A stretch of DNA of 64,000 nt, taken from assembly GCA_009741485.1 (NCBI GenBank), contig CM019219.1, forward strand, positions 1,762,925-1,826,924, read 5' to 3'. Shown in pieces: positions 49,006-59,700 of this stretch. Each line of letters starts with the position of its first letter. Within the stretch, counting starts at the first letter, position 1. Origin of the DNA: Malurus cyaneus samueli (taxonomy: Eukaryota > Chordata > Aves > Passeriformes > Maluridae). The notes beneath the pieces are model-generated. The model was not told the origin of the DNA. It saw only the letters and a list, made by a program, of their open reading frames with translations, and ran no database searches. The translations under genes were made by a program, and so were the position numbers.

Positions 49006-49133
49006 CACGTCTTTCTTGTACAGCACTTCCAGGATGTTACTCAGCAGCTGGCAGCAAGCCTCCAAATCTTCCTGTCTCTCCAAGTGATACTTGAGCTGGT
49101 CTGTCATTGTTGGCAGCAAGATTTCCCTGCAGT
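49006..49133 (-). CDS. DOCK1: DOCK1 exon encoding (D)CREILLP...LYKKDV
   Basis: A 128-bp exon that completes a split Asp codon and ends in phase 0. It encodes CREILLPTMTDQLKYHLERQ, EDLEACCQLLSNILEVLYKK DV. Minus-strand acceptor TTTGTGTGCAG, donor GTG|GTGAGT. The peptide is nearly identical to mammalian DOCK1 and runs directly into GPTQRHVQ of the next exon, so exon order and phase agree. Confidence 0.96.
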
Positions 49134-50069
49134 CTGCACACAAAACACGAGGTTACAAACAGCTCTCAGGGCCTCCAGGCTGATGTGCTTCAGTGCTTAC
49201 GTAAGAGACACAAAAATCAGGAAAAAGAAATGGATTTCCAGCTTTTCAACCAAAACCTCGCCTCACCTTAAAAACTTCTGCCTCTGAACTGCTCCAGCCT
49301 TTGACCATTTGCTCTGATTATATAAAAAAAAAATAATCCCTTCTTTGCTCAAGTGCTCTGCTGCTCCGTGGCGGGAATGACCAGGTCTGAATTAATTACT
49401 AATTATCCACAGAAATGCCAACCCAGTGAGCAGCCTGGCTCAGCAGATTTATCCCAGAAATGCTCTGGGATCACAGCCTCGTGGCTCTGGGTTTGTAAAA
49501 CTGCAGAATTGCTGCTCCCTGCATTTGGGGCTAACAGGGAAAGAGAGAGCAGGTCAGGCACAACCCCACAGGGCAGAGAGATGCGTGAGCTGTCCCCAAA
49601 AGCAGGGGAGAGGAAGAACCCCAAGATCTAGCAGTGAGTGCTCCAGCAAGGCACAAAACGTGTCTTTGTAAAGGTCAATTACCCTTTAATCACTTAAAAC
49701 ACCCCAAATTCGAGGTCTGAGGATGTTTCCTGGCCCTGCTGAGCCCCACTGGCATAGAGGGGGCGAGGATCAGTCGAGTATTTGAGACACCTCCGAGTTG
49801 CACTGCCTGGAGCTGCTCTGATCGATGGCAAGGGCAGTCAAGCTGAATTTCTGAGAAGGGGAAAATGAATTGATTTGTCACAGCGCTGGTTTGGAGTGAC
49901 ACAACCAGAACAGAACACTGAGATCCTCGGGTGGAGCTGACAGGGCTCAGTTCCCACCTCAGCACCCACTGGGAGCACCTGGGGCTGCTGATAAATGGGG
50001 GAAAAAGGGGTCAGTGAGGACTGGGCACTGCACAAACCATCCCAAGGGTGATGAGGAGCAAAGAGGGAG

Positions 50070-50258
50070 CTGGAAAGGGGCTCAGAATGGAGAGAAAGGG
50101 GCTCAGCTCAGCAGGGACCTTCTGGATCTGCACAATTCCCTGCCAGGAGAGACTGGTGAGGGACAGGACACGGGGAATGGCTTTAAGGTAGAAGTGAATA
50201 GATTTAGATGGAATTTTGGGCAGGAATTGTTCCCTGTAGGGTGGGCAGCCCTGCAACG
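50070..50258 (+). mobile_element. CR1 LINE internal fragment, 3'-truncated
   Basis: GGGACCTTCTGGATCTGCAC, the AGGGACAGGACACGGGGAAT block, GATTTAGATGGAATTTTGGG and TTCCCTGTAGGGTGGGCAGC follow CR1 sense order on the plus strand. It stops before the 3' terminus, which is unusual for CR1 and implies later deletion or rearrangement. Confidence 0.8.
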
Positions 50259-51954
50259 AGAGAAGATTTTCAGCATATCTTTGCTGTGAAAAACACGGAG
50301 TTACTAACTATGTGCTGATTCCTTGGCAGTTCAGAGAGGGAAAGGTGAACCTCAACCCTGCCTGTCCCAAAGAGCCCCAGCCCTGCTCTCTGGGCAATTC
50401 AGGGTCCAGAACATTCCTCTCCTCCTCCCAAGGCAGCTCAGGATAAGATGCACAATCATCAGACAATGATAAAATTCCACATCTGCTCTTAGCAAAGCCC
50501 AGAACAGAATTTCCCCCCAGAACAGGGGGATTTAACACCCCAGACAGTATAAAATCTTCATCTGCATCAAAGGGTGCTCAGGAGGAATCACCAACTCAGC
50601 ACCCAAGGGAAGCCTTCCATGAACAGAGCCAGGAACTCTGCTGAAGGTGAGTGAATAAAACATTTTGTTTGTTGGGACTGTGACCAATCCATTTTTTTAT
50701 GGTTCATTTCATTCACATGGACAACAAAATTTCACCTGTGCTCAGTAATTTTGTTCCACTCCACAGCTCGTGAGCTGAGTCTTAATTAAACAATAAGAAC
50801 TGTTATAAATGCTGGATGTTGTTTGCTAATATTTAACGGGCTCAAATTCCTCGTGGAGAAATCCCTGGATTTTCTCTCTCAAATCACAGCAGCTCCACAG
50901 CTCACTTGGCAATCAGCTGGAAGTCACTCAGAAAATAAAACCACGGAGAATCCAAACAACTCCTTAGGACAAAACAAATCCCACAAATCGCTGTTTGCAC
51001 AAAGCAAAACCTCAACATTTGCAAGGCTGGGACACTTCATTTAACTCCCAACCACGAGCATGTGGGGAACTGAAAATGTGCACCAAATTATTACTGAACT
51101 GCTCCACACTAAGGGAAAAATTAGATTACTTTTTATTTAGTTTTTTGGTAGTGGAGTAAAAGTTATATATATAATGTTATTATATTGTGGTAGGGATCAA
51201 AGTAATTTATTTATAAGTGCATTCTTCTATATGGAAACAATTCTATAATTGCACATATTCACATTTGTCTTGTGCCTATAAATATGAGTAAAATACATTC
51301 TAAAATTTTATTTTACTTTTTTTTTTTAAACAAACCCCATCACCAGAGCCCATTCTGGTCCAAGGTCCCAAACTCTCCAGATTTCACACCGAATTCTCCA
51401 TCACTCAACATCACTAAAGCAAAATGCTCTAGCAAACTGCTTCACACACCCACTCCTCTCACCCCCAAATCCTTTCAGCTTCACAAATTCATGCATTTTG
51501 AATTTTAATTCCTCTGGAGACACAAATAAATCATCCCTGACCTCTCAAAGCACAGAATTAGAGCCTTTTTCCCCACCAGAAAGAGGGTGATGAAATTTTC
51601 TGTGCATTTGCCAGCCTTAAGTCCACAATCCTGCAGTGCATATTGCTTTTAGAAAAGAAAATCTCCTTTGTGCAACAGGATCCAGGATTAGCTGACAGCT
51701 CGTATGAAAGTATTCCCTGTCAGTTTAAAATTCCTGAATCAGTGAGAAGGAGGAAGGGCAGGTAACTCCATTTGAATGAACTCCAACACACAGAGCAAGG
51801 GAAAAAGAAAAAATCTAAATTTTATAAAGGCTGGGGATAAGGGGTTGATTTATTTTCAGGTGAATTTTAGTGTTTGTGAAAGGTTCCCAGCACAACTGGG
51901 ACTTCAGACACAAACTCTGGAGGATGATGGTGGTGATGAAGAATTATGGTGAGA

Positions 51955-52190
51955 AGGTCAGAGGAATGGAGCTCTTTTCATGTGAGGAAAGGTTGGGAGA
52001 GCTGGGATTGCTCATCTGGAGAAGAGAAGGATCCAGGGAGAGCTCAGAGCCCCTTTTGGGGCCTAAAGGGGCTCCAGGAGAGCTGGAGAGAGACTGGGGA
52101 CAAGGGATGGAGGGACAGGACACAGGGAATGGATTTAGATGGGATATTGAAAGGGTTGGAGCAGCCTGGGACAGTGGAAAATCCATCATT
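51955..52190 (+). mobile_element. CR1 LINE fragment with internal deletion
   Basis: GAAAGGTTGGGAGAGCTGGG, the GAAGAGAAGGATCCAGGGAG block, GGGCCTAAAGGGGCTCC and GGACAGGACACAGGGAATGG are CR1 blocks on the plus strand. They jump to GGAGCAGCCTGGGACAGTGG and then stop, so internal and terminal parts are missing. Confidence 0.85.
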
Positions 52191-52989
52191 TAAGGGCTGA
52201 AAAATTCCAAATTATCTCAAAAGTGAAGATAAAATCTGGACTTGCTGTTTCCACCAAATTTCTGCACTCTCAAGGCAGCAAGAACACGGTGACACAGCGG
52301 CAAATTCTGTTTTACAGAGATTTAAGAATTTAATAAAACCACAACACCAATCCACCCGGCAGATTTTTTCAGTTGGAACCAGAAAAAATGTTCTATCAGC
52401 ACTCAGCTGTCCCAGCTTTTGTGATTTGAGAGAAAAATCCCTTCCAATGTCCCTTCTCACCAAACCAGTGCCTGTTTGCTCCCTCATGACCTCCTCTGAC
52501 ACCTGGTTTGGGTCAGTTTAACCTGCAGCCAGCCTGGAAAAGAACCAAGTGTTCCATCTCCGAGGAGGAAACCTGCAAGGTAAGTGCCTTAATTTCTCCA
52601 TCACTGGAAAAGGAAAAAATAATCAGGCATGGGTAAAGAGCATGCTGTGGAAGGGTTCTGTGCTGCTTAGCTGCAGAAAGGGAACGGCCTCAAGGCAGAC
52701 AGGACATCAAACCCCTCCATTTCCCCCAAAAAGTTCACTGAGCACAAAAACCAAATTAATGATTTTGATAAACTCCAACACAAAGTCACAAAAGAGGGCA
52801 ATAATGTGGTTGTTTTGTTCTCTTTTAAAACAACAAATTGCACGGTTTTTATAATTTTGCCCTTCCACTTCTTGACCATAGAATCACAGAATCTCAGAAT
52901 ACTTCATCAATTTTTCCATAAAAAACACTTTTTTCTAGTCTCTAAAATCCACATTCAACCTGCAGTGTCCATAAGATTGTCCCATGCTG

Positions 52990-53075
52990 AGACCAGGCTG
53001 GATGGGGATATGGGAAAGCACCACCAAGCTGGGCTTTACAGTCCCTCCCAACCCAAACCTTTCAGGGATTCTGAT
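52990..53075 (+). mobile_element. Diverged CR1 LINE 3' end next to a DOCK1 exon
   Basis: GACCAGGCTGGATGGGGATA and TTTACAGTCCCTCCCAACCC with AAACCTTTCAGGGATTCTGA on the plus strand. It ends about 80 bp from the donor of the DOCK1 exon at 53156. Confidence 0.75.
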
Positions 53076-53155
53076 CCTAAATCCTTTTATCCTCTCCAAT
53101 GGAGCACCCTGAAGGTGTCCCAGCTCCCTGGGGTGCAGGAGGGCAGGGTGCTCAC

Positions 53156-53262
53156 CGTGCTGGGTGAACAAATCACTGTGCACGATCTCGATCAGGCAGT
53201 AGAGCTTCTGGATGGTCAGGCGGCTCACGGGCACGTTGAGGATGAACTCTGTGAACAGCTTG
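53156..53262 (-). CDS. DOCK1: DOCK1 exon encoding (S)KLFTEFIL...LFTQH(D)
   Basis: A 107-bp exon: one base completing a Ser codon, 35 codons (KLFTEFILNVPVSRLTIQKL, YCLIEIVHSDLFTQH) and one base of the following Asp codon. Minus-strand acceptor CCCTGGTGCAG, donor ACG|GTGAGC. It continues into CREILLP of the next exon exactly as in mammalian DOCK1. Third-codon positions are markedly GC-rich compared with the neighbouring exon at 54801, although both belong to the same protein segment. Confidence 0.96.
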
Positions 53263-54800
53263 CTGCACCAGGGGAAGGAAAAAAATCCCATTAAACCCTG
53301 GCCCAGCCACGGGAAAACAGCCAGAGGTAAAAAAAACCAGACACAACTTCATGCTATTGGAGGAACAAACTCAATCGTTTGAGACGTTCAAAAAAATCAA
53401 CCCAAAAATTGGAGAAACATCAAAAGTTTTGAACAAATTTCTTCAGTTTTTAATGAACAAAAGTTTTGAACTAATTTCTTCAATTTTAATTTCATTTGCC
53501 CCCTCCCTTTGATCTCGGTTTCAGACTTTTCTTCTGTTTCATTTCAGATTTTAGATTTCAAATTTTCCTTGTCTGTGCTTCACTTTAATCAGCAAATTCC
53601 CAATTACAGATGTCAAAAACAAAGTGGTAATTAACTCTCAACAAAAAAACCTATAATTTAAAAAACCCCAGAAAGGTATTTTAGGATGATAAGGTGCCAT
53701 CCCCCTCCTCAGCTGAGCTCCCACCTAATACTGACAAGACTTTTCAATGATTTTGCATTCCTTCCTAAAATCTTGAGTTCTTTCCTTTTCCTGTTGAGAG
53801 CTCACTTTTAATTATAACTCAACCTCAATTTAAATACTCCCAAGACTTAATTGTAATTTGCATTGGTAACACCAGAGAAAAACAGGAGTATTTGGGGTCA
53901 AACAGGCCAATCCCTGCATTTTCATTTCTGTTTTCCCACTTCTTTTGCTGTCCCATACCAAAATTATAATTTAACTCCACAAATCTCTATTTCCTAAGCC
54001 CAGACAAGTAAAGATGTAAAACACTTCACACTCCAGGCAAGGAAAAGGTCAAAGACAGGTTCCTCAGGACACTGGAATGTCAGACTAAGATTATATTTAT
54101 CTATTTTATCTCTATTTTATTGCTCTTTACTCCTTTTGACATACCAAGACCACAAAAATAAAACCAGACCATATAAAGAATGGTTTATGCAATTAAATTA
54201 GATTTAAAATGGGGATTTTTTTCAATTTATAACAGCACCATTAAAGTTAAAACGATACTTTTCTCTTTAAATTAAACATTCCCCTGAAAAACCATTTTTA
54301 TTTGATTCCTCTATTGCTTCTTTTTTTCTTAAACATTTTCTTATTGCCCTTTTTATTTACTAACAACACTGCAGTGTTTATGAGCTACTGAGAAATCGAT
54401 CCACAATAGGGTTCAGTGAATTATTTATTATTTTATTATTTACCTGAAATTTATACTTGAAAGAATCAAGCATCATGGTCCAACTTAAGAGCTCTGATGT
54501 CAGCTGCCACTGATTGATAATTCTTGCTAAATCATTTTAAACTGCAAAGTTGGTCACATATTTGTCACATATTTTATTTTAAGAAAAAAACAGGCCCTTA
54601 ATGGGACCCTTAAAAATATTTTTCAAGGGAAAAAAATAGGTAATGAAACCAATAAATAGATAATAAAAAGTGATAAACTTCTCAGGTGATCTGCATTTCA
54701 TTGTCTCAGTATATATTTTTACAATTTGTGAGTGCATAAATACATAAAAAATACAGATTTACATAAAATTAACACTCCCAATTTAATTAACTCTACTCAC
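53263..54800 (-). other. DOCK1: DOCK1 intron, 1.5 kb
   Basis: Very AT-rich intron with a two-copy 38-bp tandem repeat near 53.4 kb. Nothing else was recognised. Confidence 0.9.
53421..53490. repeat. Two-copy tandem repeat, 38-bp period
   Basis: AAAAGTTTTGAACAAATTTC at 53421 and AAAAGTTTTGAACTAATTTC at 53459 begin two adjacent imperfect copies. Confidence 0.8.
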
Positions 54801-54871
54801 CTGAGCTCCTTAGGATCAAACACTAATTTCACATCATTGACAATGGCTGGCAAGTATTTAAGTGCTGCCCC
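54801..54871 (-). CDS. DOCK1: DOCK1 exon encoding GAALKYLP...KEL(S)
   Basis: A 71-bp exon encoding GAALKYLPAIVNDVKLVFDP KEL and the first two bases of a Ser codon. Minus-strand acceptor TGTTTTTAG, donor CAG|GTGAGT. The peptide matches DOCK1 and is contiguous with KLFTEFIL of the next exon. Confidence 0.95.
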
Positions 54872-55607
54872 CTAAAAACAAACAAAAAAATCCAAATAAA
54901 CAAGAGCAAAATTAATATTTTAACACATTTAATTAAGGTGAGGCAAAGACTGCAAGAGGAGAATCAGGCATGAGGAGGTGGCTTTGGTTTCTCCTTTTTC
55001 TGTGGCACCTGAGCTGAAACTCAATGAAAATCCACCTTTTAAATTGAACACTTAAAGAGGCATAAAATGTTCATAAATTTGGAAAACTTACACCAAAATT
55101 AGAGATTTATAAAACCCTTCCAACACTTTACAGAAACCTTTCAGTGTCTCTAATCCCTTTATTCCCATTTTCTGTCGAGCGCTTTCCCATTCTCCACCTC
55201 AGCCACGCTGGAGTTGTTTTGGTTTCATTCTCACTCCTCGGCATAAAAAGTTAAACAAAAAGGCCTAATTATATATATTTTTTTTTCCCTGCAGTAAATT
55301 TTTGGTAGCCACTCACAAAACTGCAGCTCTTCCCCATTCCCCCTGAACTTGCAGCTGCCACTGCACAGCACATGAAAGAGCTCAGAATTTACAAACAAAT
55401 GTGGAATATTTGAACAGTCTGAAAATATTTTTACTCATCCTGGCTCTCCATTTCTTAGGATCAATCAGGAAATCCTGCACTGAGCACCAGGCTAGGAAAA
55501 AACTCAGAATAATTGGAATATGAACCAAAAGAGCCAGACCTGCCTCTCTTACCTTTGGGTTTTATCGATTGAATCAAATTGTTCGATTACAAGTGGGGTT
55601 TTGCCTG

Positions 55608-55795
55608 AAAAGAGGAAGGGTTGGAGGGGATTTTGGGATGGAATTCCAAGAGAAGCTGTGGCTGCCCCTGCATCCCTGGAAGCATCCAAGGCCAGGCTGG
55701 AGCACCCTGGGAGGTGTTCCTGCCATGGATGGGGTGGATGGGATGGGATTTAAGGTCCCTCTCAACCCAAACCATCCCATGGCTCTGTGATTTGG
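55608..55795 (+). mobile_element. CR1 LINE fragment, 3' end, joined to duplicated segment B
   Basis: GGGTTGGAGGGGATTTTGGG, AGAGAAGCTGTGGCTGCCCC, ATCCAAGGCCAGGCTGGAGC and GTCCCTCTCAACCCAAACCA with a CTCTGTGATT tail follow CR1 sense order on the plus strand. The last 55 bp are shared with copy A of the duplicate pair. Confidence 0.92.
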
Positions 55796-56206
55796 CTCTG
55801 GTGCCGTGTTCAATTCCAGCAAAGTTGGTGATCTGAGCACGTTCCTCTGATTCCAAACCAATCTGGAGGCCAAAGAACAACCCCCACCTACAACAGCAAG
55901 AACTCCATGGTGAATTTCACTTTTAGAGAGAAAAAATGTTAAGAGAAATACATTCACTCTTAGGAACTGCTGTTGGTGCCACCACAGCCCCTTTTTGGCC
56001 ATGACACCACCCAGGCACTGCTCATCACACCCTCAAACCCTGAAAATCAGAAAGAAAAGTGACACAGGCCCAGCTGATCCTTTCCTGAGCTGAACAAACA
56101 GCTGCAGCACCTCAGAAATGCTGATTGTTCACGTTAGGGACAAGCACATCAAACACTCAGTGCAGAATTTCCCATTAACACTTGCTATGACATTGGCTGG
56201 AAATTT
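55737..56206 (+). repeat. 470-bp duplicated segment, copy B
   Basis: Direct-orientation partner of 31784-32253. Identity extends through the CR1 tail and about 415 bp of non-CR1 sequence, ending near GGCTGGAAATTTT. The most diverged part is the middle (around 55918-55970), with clustered substitutions and small indels; the rest differs only by scattered changes. Confidence 0.9.
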
Positions 56207-56465
56207 TGACTCACTGAGGAGTAAACCCAAAACCACTGTTATTTTCCAAGAATTCCCTTTCCTACCCCAACCCCCATCATTTCCAACCCAATCCCACAGC
56301 TCTCCAAGCAGGAACTCAATGGTTTGGGGACACTCAAGGAGAGCTTTGAGCAGCCACCAAAGCCCAGACTCCTCTCCAAGGGAATCCCACCCTGTCCACG
56401 GGCTGGATGAAGATTCTAGAGAACTCAGCTTTTATTCCTAATCCATGGAGACTGCCAGGCTCCAT

Positions 56466-56736
56466 CCTCAGACATTCCCACATCAGCTCACAGGATTCCC
56501 GATTTAGATCAGATCCCAGATCATTCTTCAGACATTCCCACATCAGCTCAGAATCTTGAGCCAGATTAGATCCCAGATCATTACTCAGATGTTCCCACAT
56601 CAGACATTCCCACATCAGCTCAGACTCCTGATTTAGATCAGATCCCAGATCATTCTTCAGACATTCCCCCATCAGCTCACAGAATTCCTGAGCCAAATCA
56701 GATCCCAGATCATTCCTCAGATATTCCCATATTCCG
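56466..56736. repeat. Minisatellite, about 60-bp unit, 4.3 copies
   Basis: Units begin CTCAGACATTCCCACATCAG and end GATCCCAGATCATT. The CAGACATTCCC-type anchor starts at 56469, 56529, 56586, 56601, 56658 and 56718, giving spacings of 60, 57, 15, 57 and 60 bp. All are multiples of three, and the minus-strand frame through the array is open. Confidence 0.92.
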
Positions 56737-59700
56737 GGGTCTCTGTAATCCCCAAACAGAGCCATTTTGGGCTGCCCCATGTGCTGCAATGGGAGAGAGC
56801 TCCACTGCCCAGCCAGGAACCACAGGCAGGGTTTATCTGCTGCCCATCCCCAGGCACGGAGCCAGCAATGTTTAGGAACATCTCTTCAAGGAGAGCTTTG
56901 CATTTTACATCCTGAAATTAAAATGTGGCACCGCACACCCCGGCGGGAGCATAAAAACCACCACAAACGGCTCCGTGGACTGCTGAGGGTAAAACTTTAT
57001 TTACCACGGGCATTTACAGCTTGGAGCTGCAACAATCGGCAGCAACTGAGGCTCTGCTTTATGGACAAGACAATTAAAGTTTAATTCTGGACATTTAAAG
57101 ATCGTGGAAGTGTATTTCCCAATTTCCCACCTCGGCTGGCTCGATTATGTGATGATCAGACTACAAGGCTGTGCAACTCCATGATTAAATCTCTACCTGT
57201 CTAATGCAAAGGAGCATTAAAATTATTTTTTTACTGGTAGTAAATGATGTAAAAGAGCAGCTCTGAGTGTAGATTTTAAGTAGTTTTTTTTGTGAGCAGC
57301 AGCTCCATTGCAATGCTGGTTATTCCCAGGATACTGGAATGCAGGAGTGAAGAATATGAAATTCAGCAGATAAACACCCCTGCTCTTATCTTTTCATGTA
57401 ACATCAGGAAAAAAACAAATAATCATTTGCTTTGAAGTTTTTTTTCCCATCCATGTAAAGAAATTAAATCAATTCCTTTTCACTCCTGATCAGCACTGGA
57501 CAAAGGCTCCAATTCCTCATTTCCACAAGAAGCAGAAAGCAAACTAAGCCAAAATCTTAATTCCATGGCTACACAGGGGTGCCTTAAACACTTGAAAATT
57601 CCACCCAGCATTAAGGTTGCTCACTGCTGTGGTTTTTTAATGTTCAACCGAGTGGTTTTTGGCAGCAATTTCCCCCTGATCACACGAGAAGAGCCCCCAA
57701 AGCTGGGCACATCAGTCCCACACACAAATTCAATAATTACACCCAGCCTCAAACTGGGCTCCAATAAAAATTTTACTGCCCGAAAGGGGCTGCTCTCTTT
57801 GTGTAAAACGAGTGACAAATTATTGCCTCCCTTATCAAGCCCCAAAATCAGTCATTTCCAGTAGTACAAAGCACACAAATAAACCAGCAAAGGGGAAGGA
57901 TGAAAAGGAGAGGAAGCAGCAATGAGACAGTACAGTGCATGAATAATGGATATATTCTCCCTGAGTTGGATTTCCTGCTCCACTCACCGCTCTGCTGGCT
58001 GGGGGGTATTATTGGGATTTTATTTTCTTGCCCAGGCTGTGATTCACAGGCTCAGGATGACATCAGCAATGCCACAGCAGCCTGCAGCAAACTCTGGGCT
58101 CTCAGTGTAGTGGCTCATCCTTTCCTCCCACTCAGAGCCACTCACTCTCCCAAACCCACGTTAAATTCCCCTCTGGGAACACCAGATCTGTGTGTAAAAG
58201 GGATTATTCCTTTTATGGGATGGGCAGAAGCAGGAGATGACACTCCAGGACAAGCAGGGAGCTGCTCAGCCTCGAGGATACCCCTAAAAACAGGGAAAAG
58301 GCAATGAATGGGGTCAAGAAACGCAAAGCAGAGTGAAAATCATCAGGGTCAGCAAAGGCAAAGCTTGGCTCAAATGGAATAAATGAGGCACCAATGATTG
58401 GCACAGCTCTGAGCCATTCCCAGGATTGATTGTTCCATATTCCAACTGCAGAGCGTTCCCAAAATCAGCCCAATTTCTGTGAGGAGCAGCACCCTCTGCA
58501 CCCTTTCAGATAAATTCATTAATGGCCTTCTAATGACTTCACAGCTAATTGTGCTCACCAGAGCTGGCAGAGAAACCACTGTTTGTGCTGAAGTAACAAA
58601 CTCAGTGTTGGGATCAAATCACTGAATGAAAAAAACCCCTTCAGATGTGGTAAAAAAGGCAGAATAAATAACAACAGATGCATTCCCAACAGTGGCCCCT
58701 CTGAACATCAATGAAGAGTCCACTGAGCTGCCCACGCTGCTCTTTGCTCACTGACACTTCATTTCCAGACAGCTTTAATGAGACAAAATTGGGTAAAGAA
58801 TGGGATCTACCAAAAGGAAAATGAGCACACTGCCCAGATCTAAAAGTTCAAGGAGTTTCTATGGCTAAAAGTTGGTCTGAATTATTCATCTTCATTCTGA
58901 AAGGAATTTTTTCTGCCTTTTTTTTTTCTGGGTGGGGAAAACCTCAAACTGACACTTCAATATTTAAATAAGAGTAAGCTTCATTTATTTATTGGGACAG
59001 AAAGAGTCCCAAATGCTGAAACTCCCAGAGGGAGCTCCTTGATGTGAAAATTTCTTTCATTTCTTCCAAAAAAAAATGGCAGAACAGGTACGAGACTTTT
59101 CTTCATGTCATCAGGCAAATAAAAACACATGAGAATAAGACAGGGCAACCTTGGTAATTACTTTAAATTATTTCTAATTTTGGAAAACAGACAAACATGA
59201 AGAGTTACTCATTTACTTTTGTTTGTTGCTCAGTTGAGAATATGGAGAGATCTCCTAATTAACACAAAAAGAGAAATTACCTCTGTGATAATAACAACAG
59301 CCACTAGTGAGCAAAAAGAAAAAACTACAGCAAAGTAATCTTGCAACAACAGAATTATTATCCCATTCCTGGGTTTAGAAATGGAATGGCAAAAAAAAAA
59401 AGTCACAAAAGCTTCTTTGTAGTAGCTGCTTAAAAAAAATAAACTAACTTGAGGTTGTCATTAGATTAATACTTCGCAAATGTCATTTGGTCAAACAAAA
59501 CGTATTCTGAGCAGAGCACTACAGCTTTATTCTGGGGTTTAAGTTCAGCTCTTTGTAGTCCATAAAAGCAAAAAAACTCCTTAATTTAAAACTGTCGTTT
59601 CCCAAAGCCATTCATTTCCATCAGCACGCCTGCTCTCCAAATTAAGCACAAGAACTCCTTGCCAAACACCAGCGCCTTCTTCTGAACCCTTCTGTTTGAC

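Larger units (their letters stand above)
49134..53155 (-). other. DOCK1: DOCK1 intron, 4.0 kb
   Basis: AT-rich intron with three CR1 pieces (50.1, 52.0 and 53.0 kb), all on the plus strand and so antisense to DOCK1. No exon-like sequence was recognised inside it. Confidence 0.88.
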
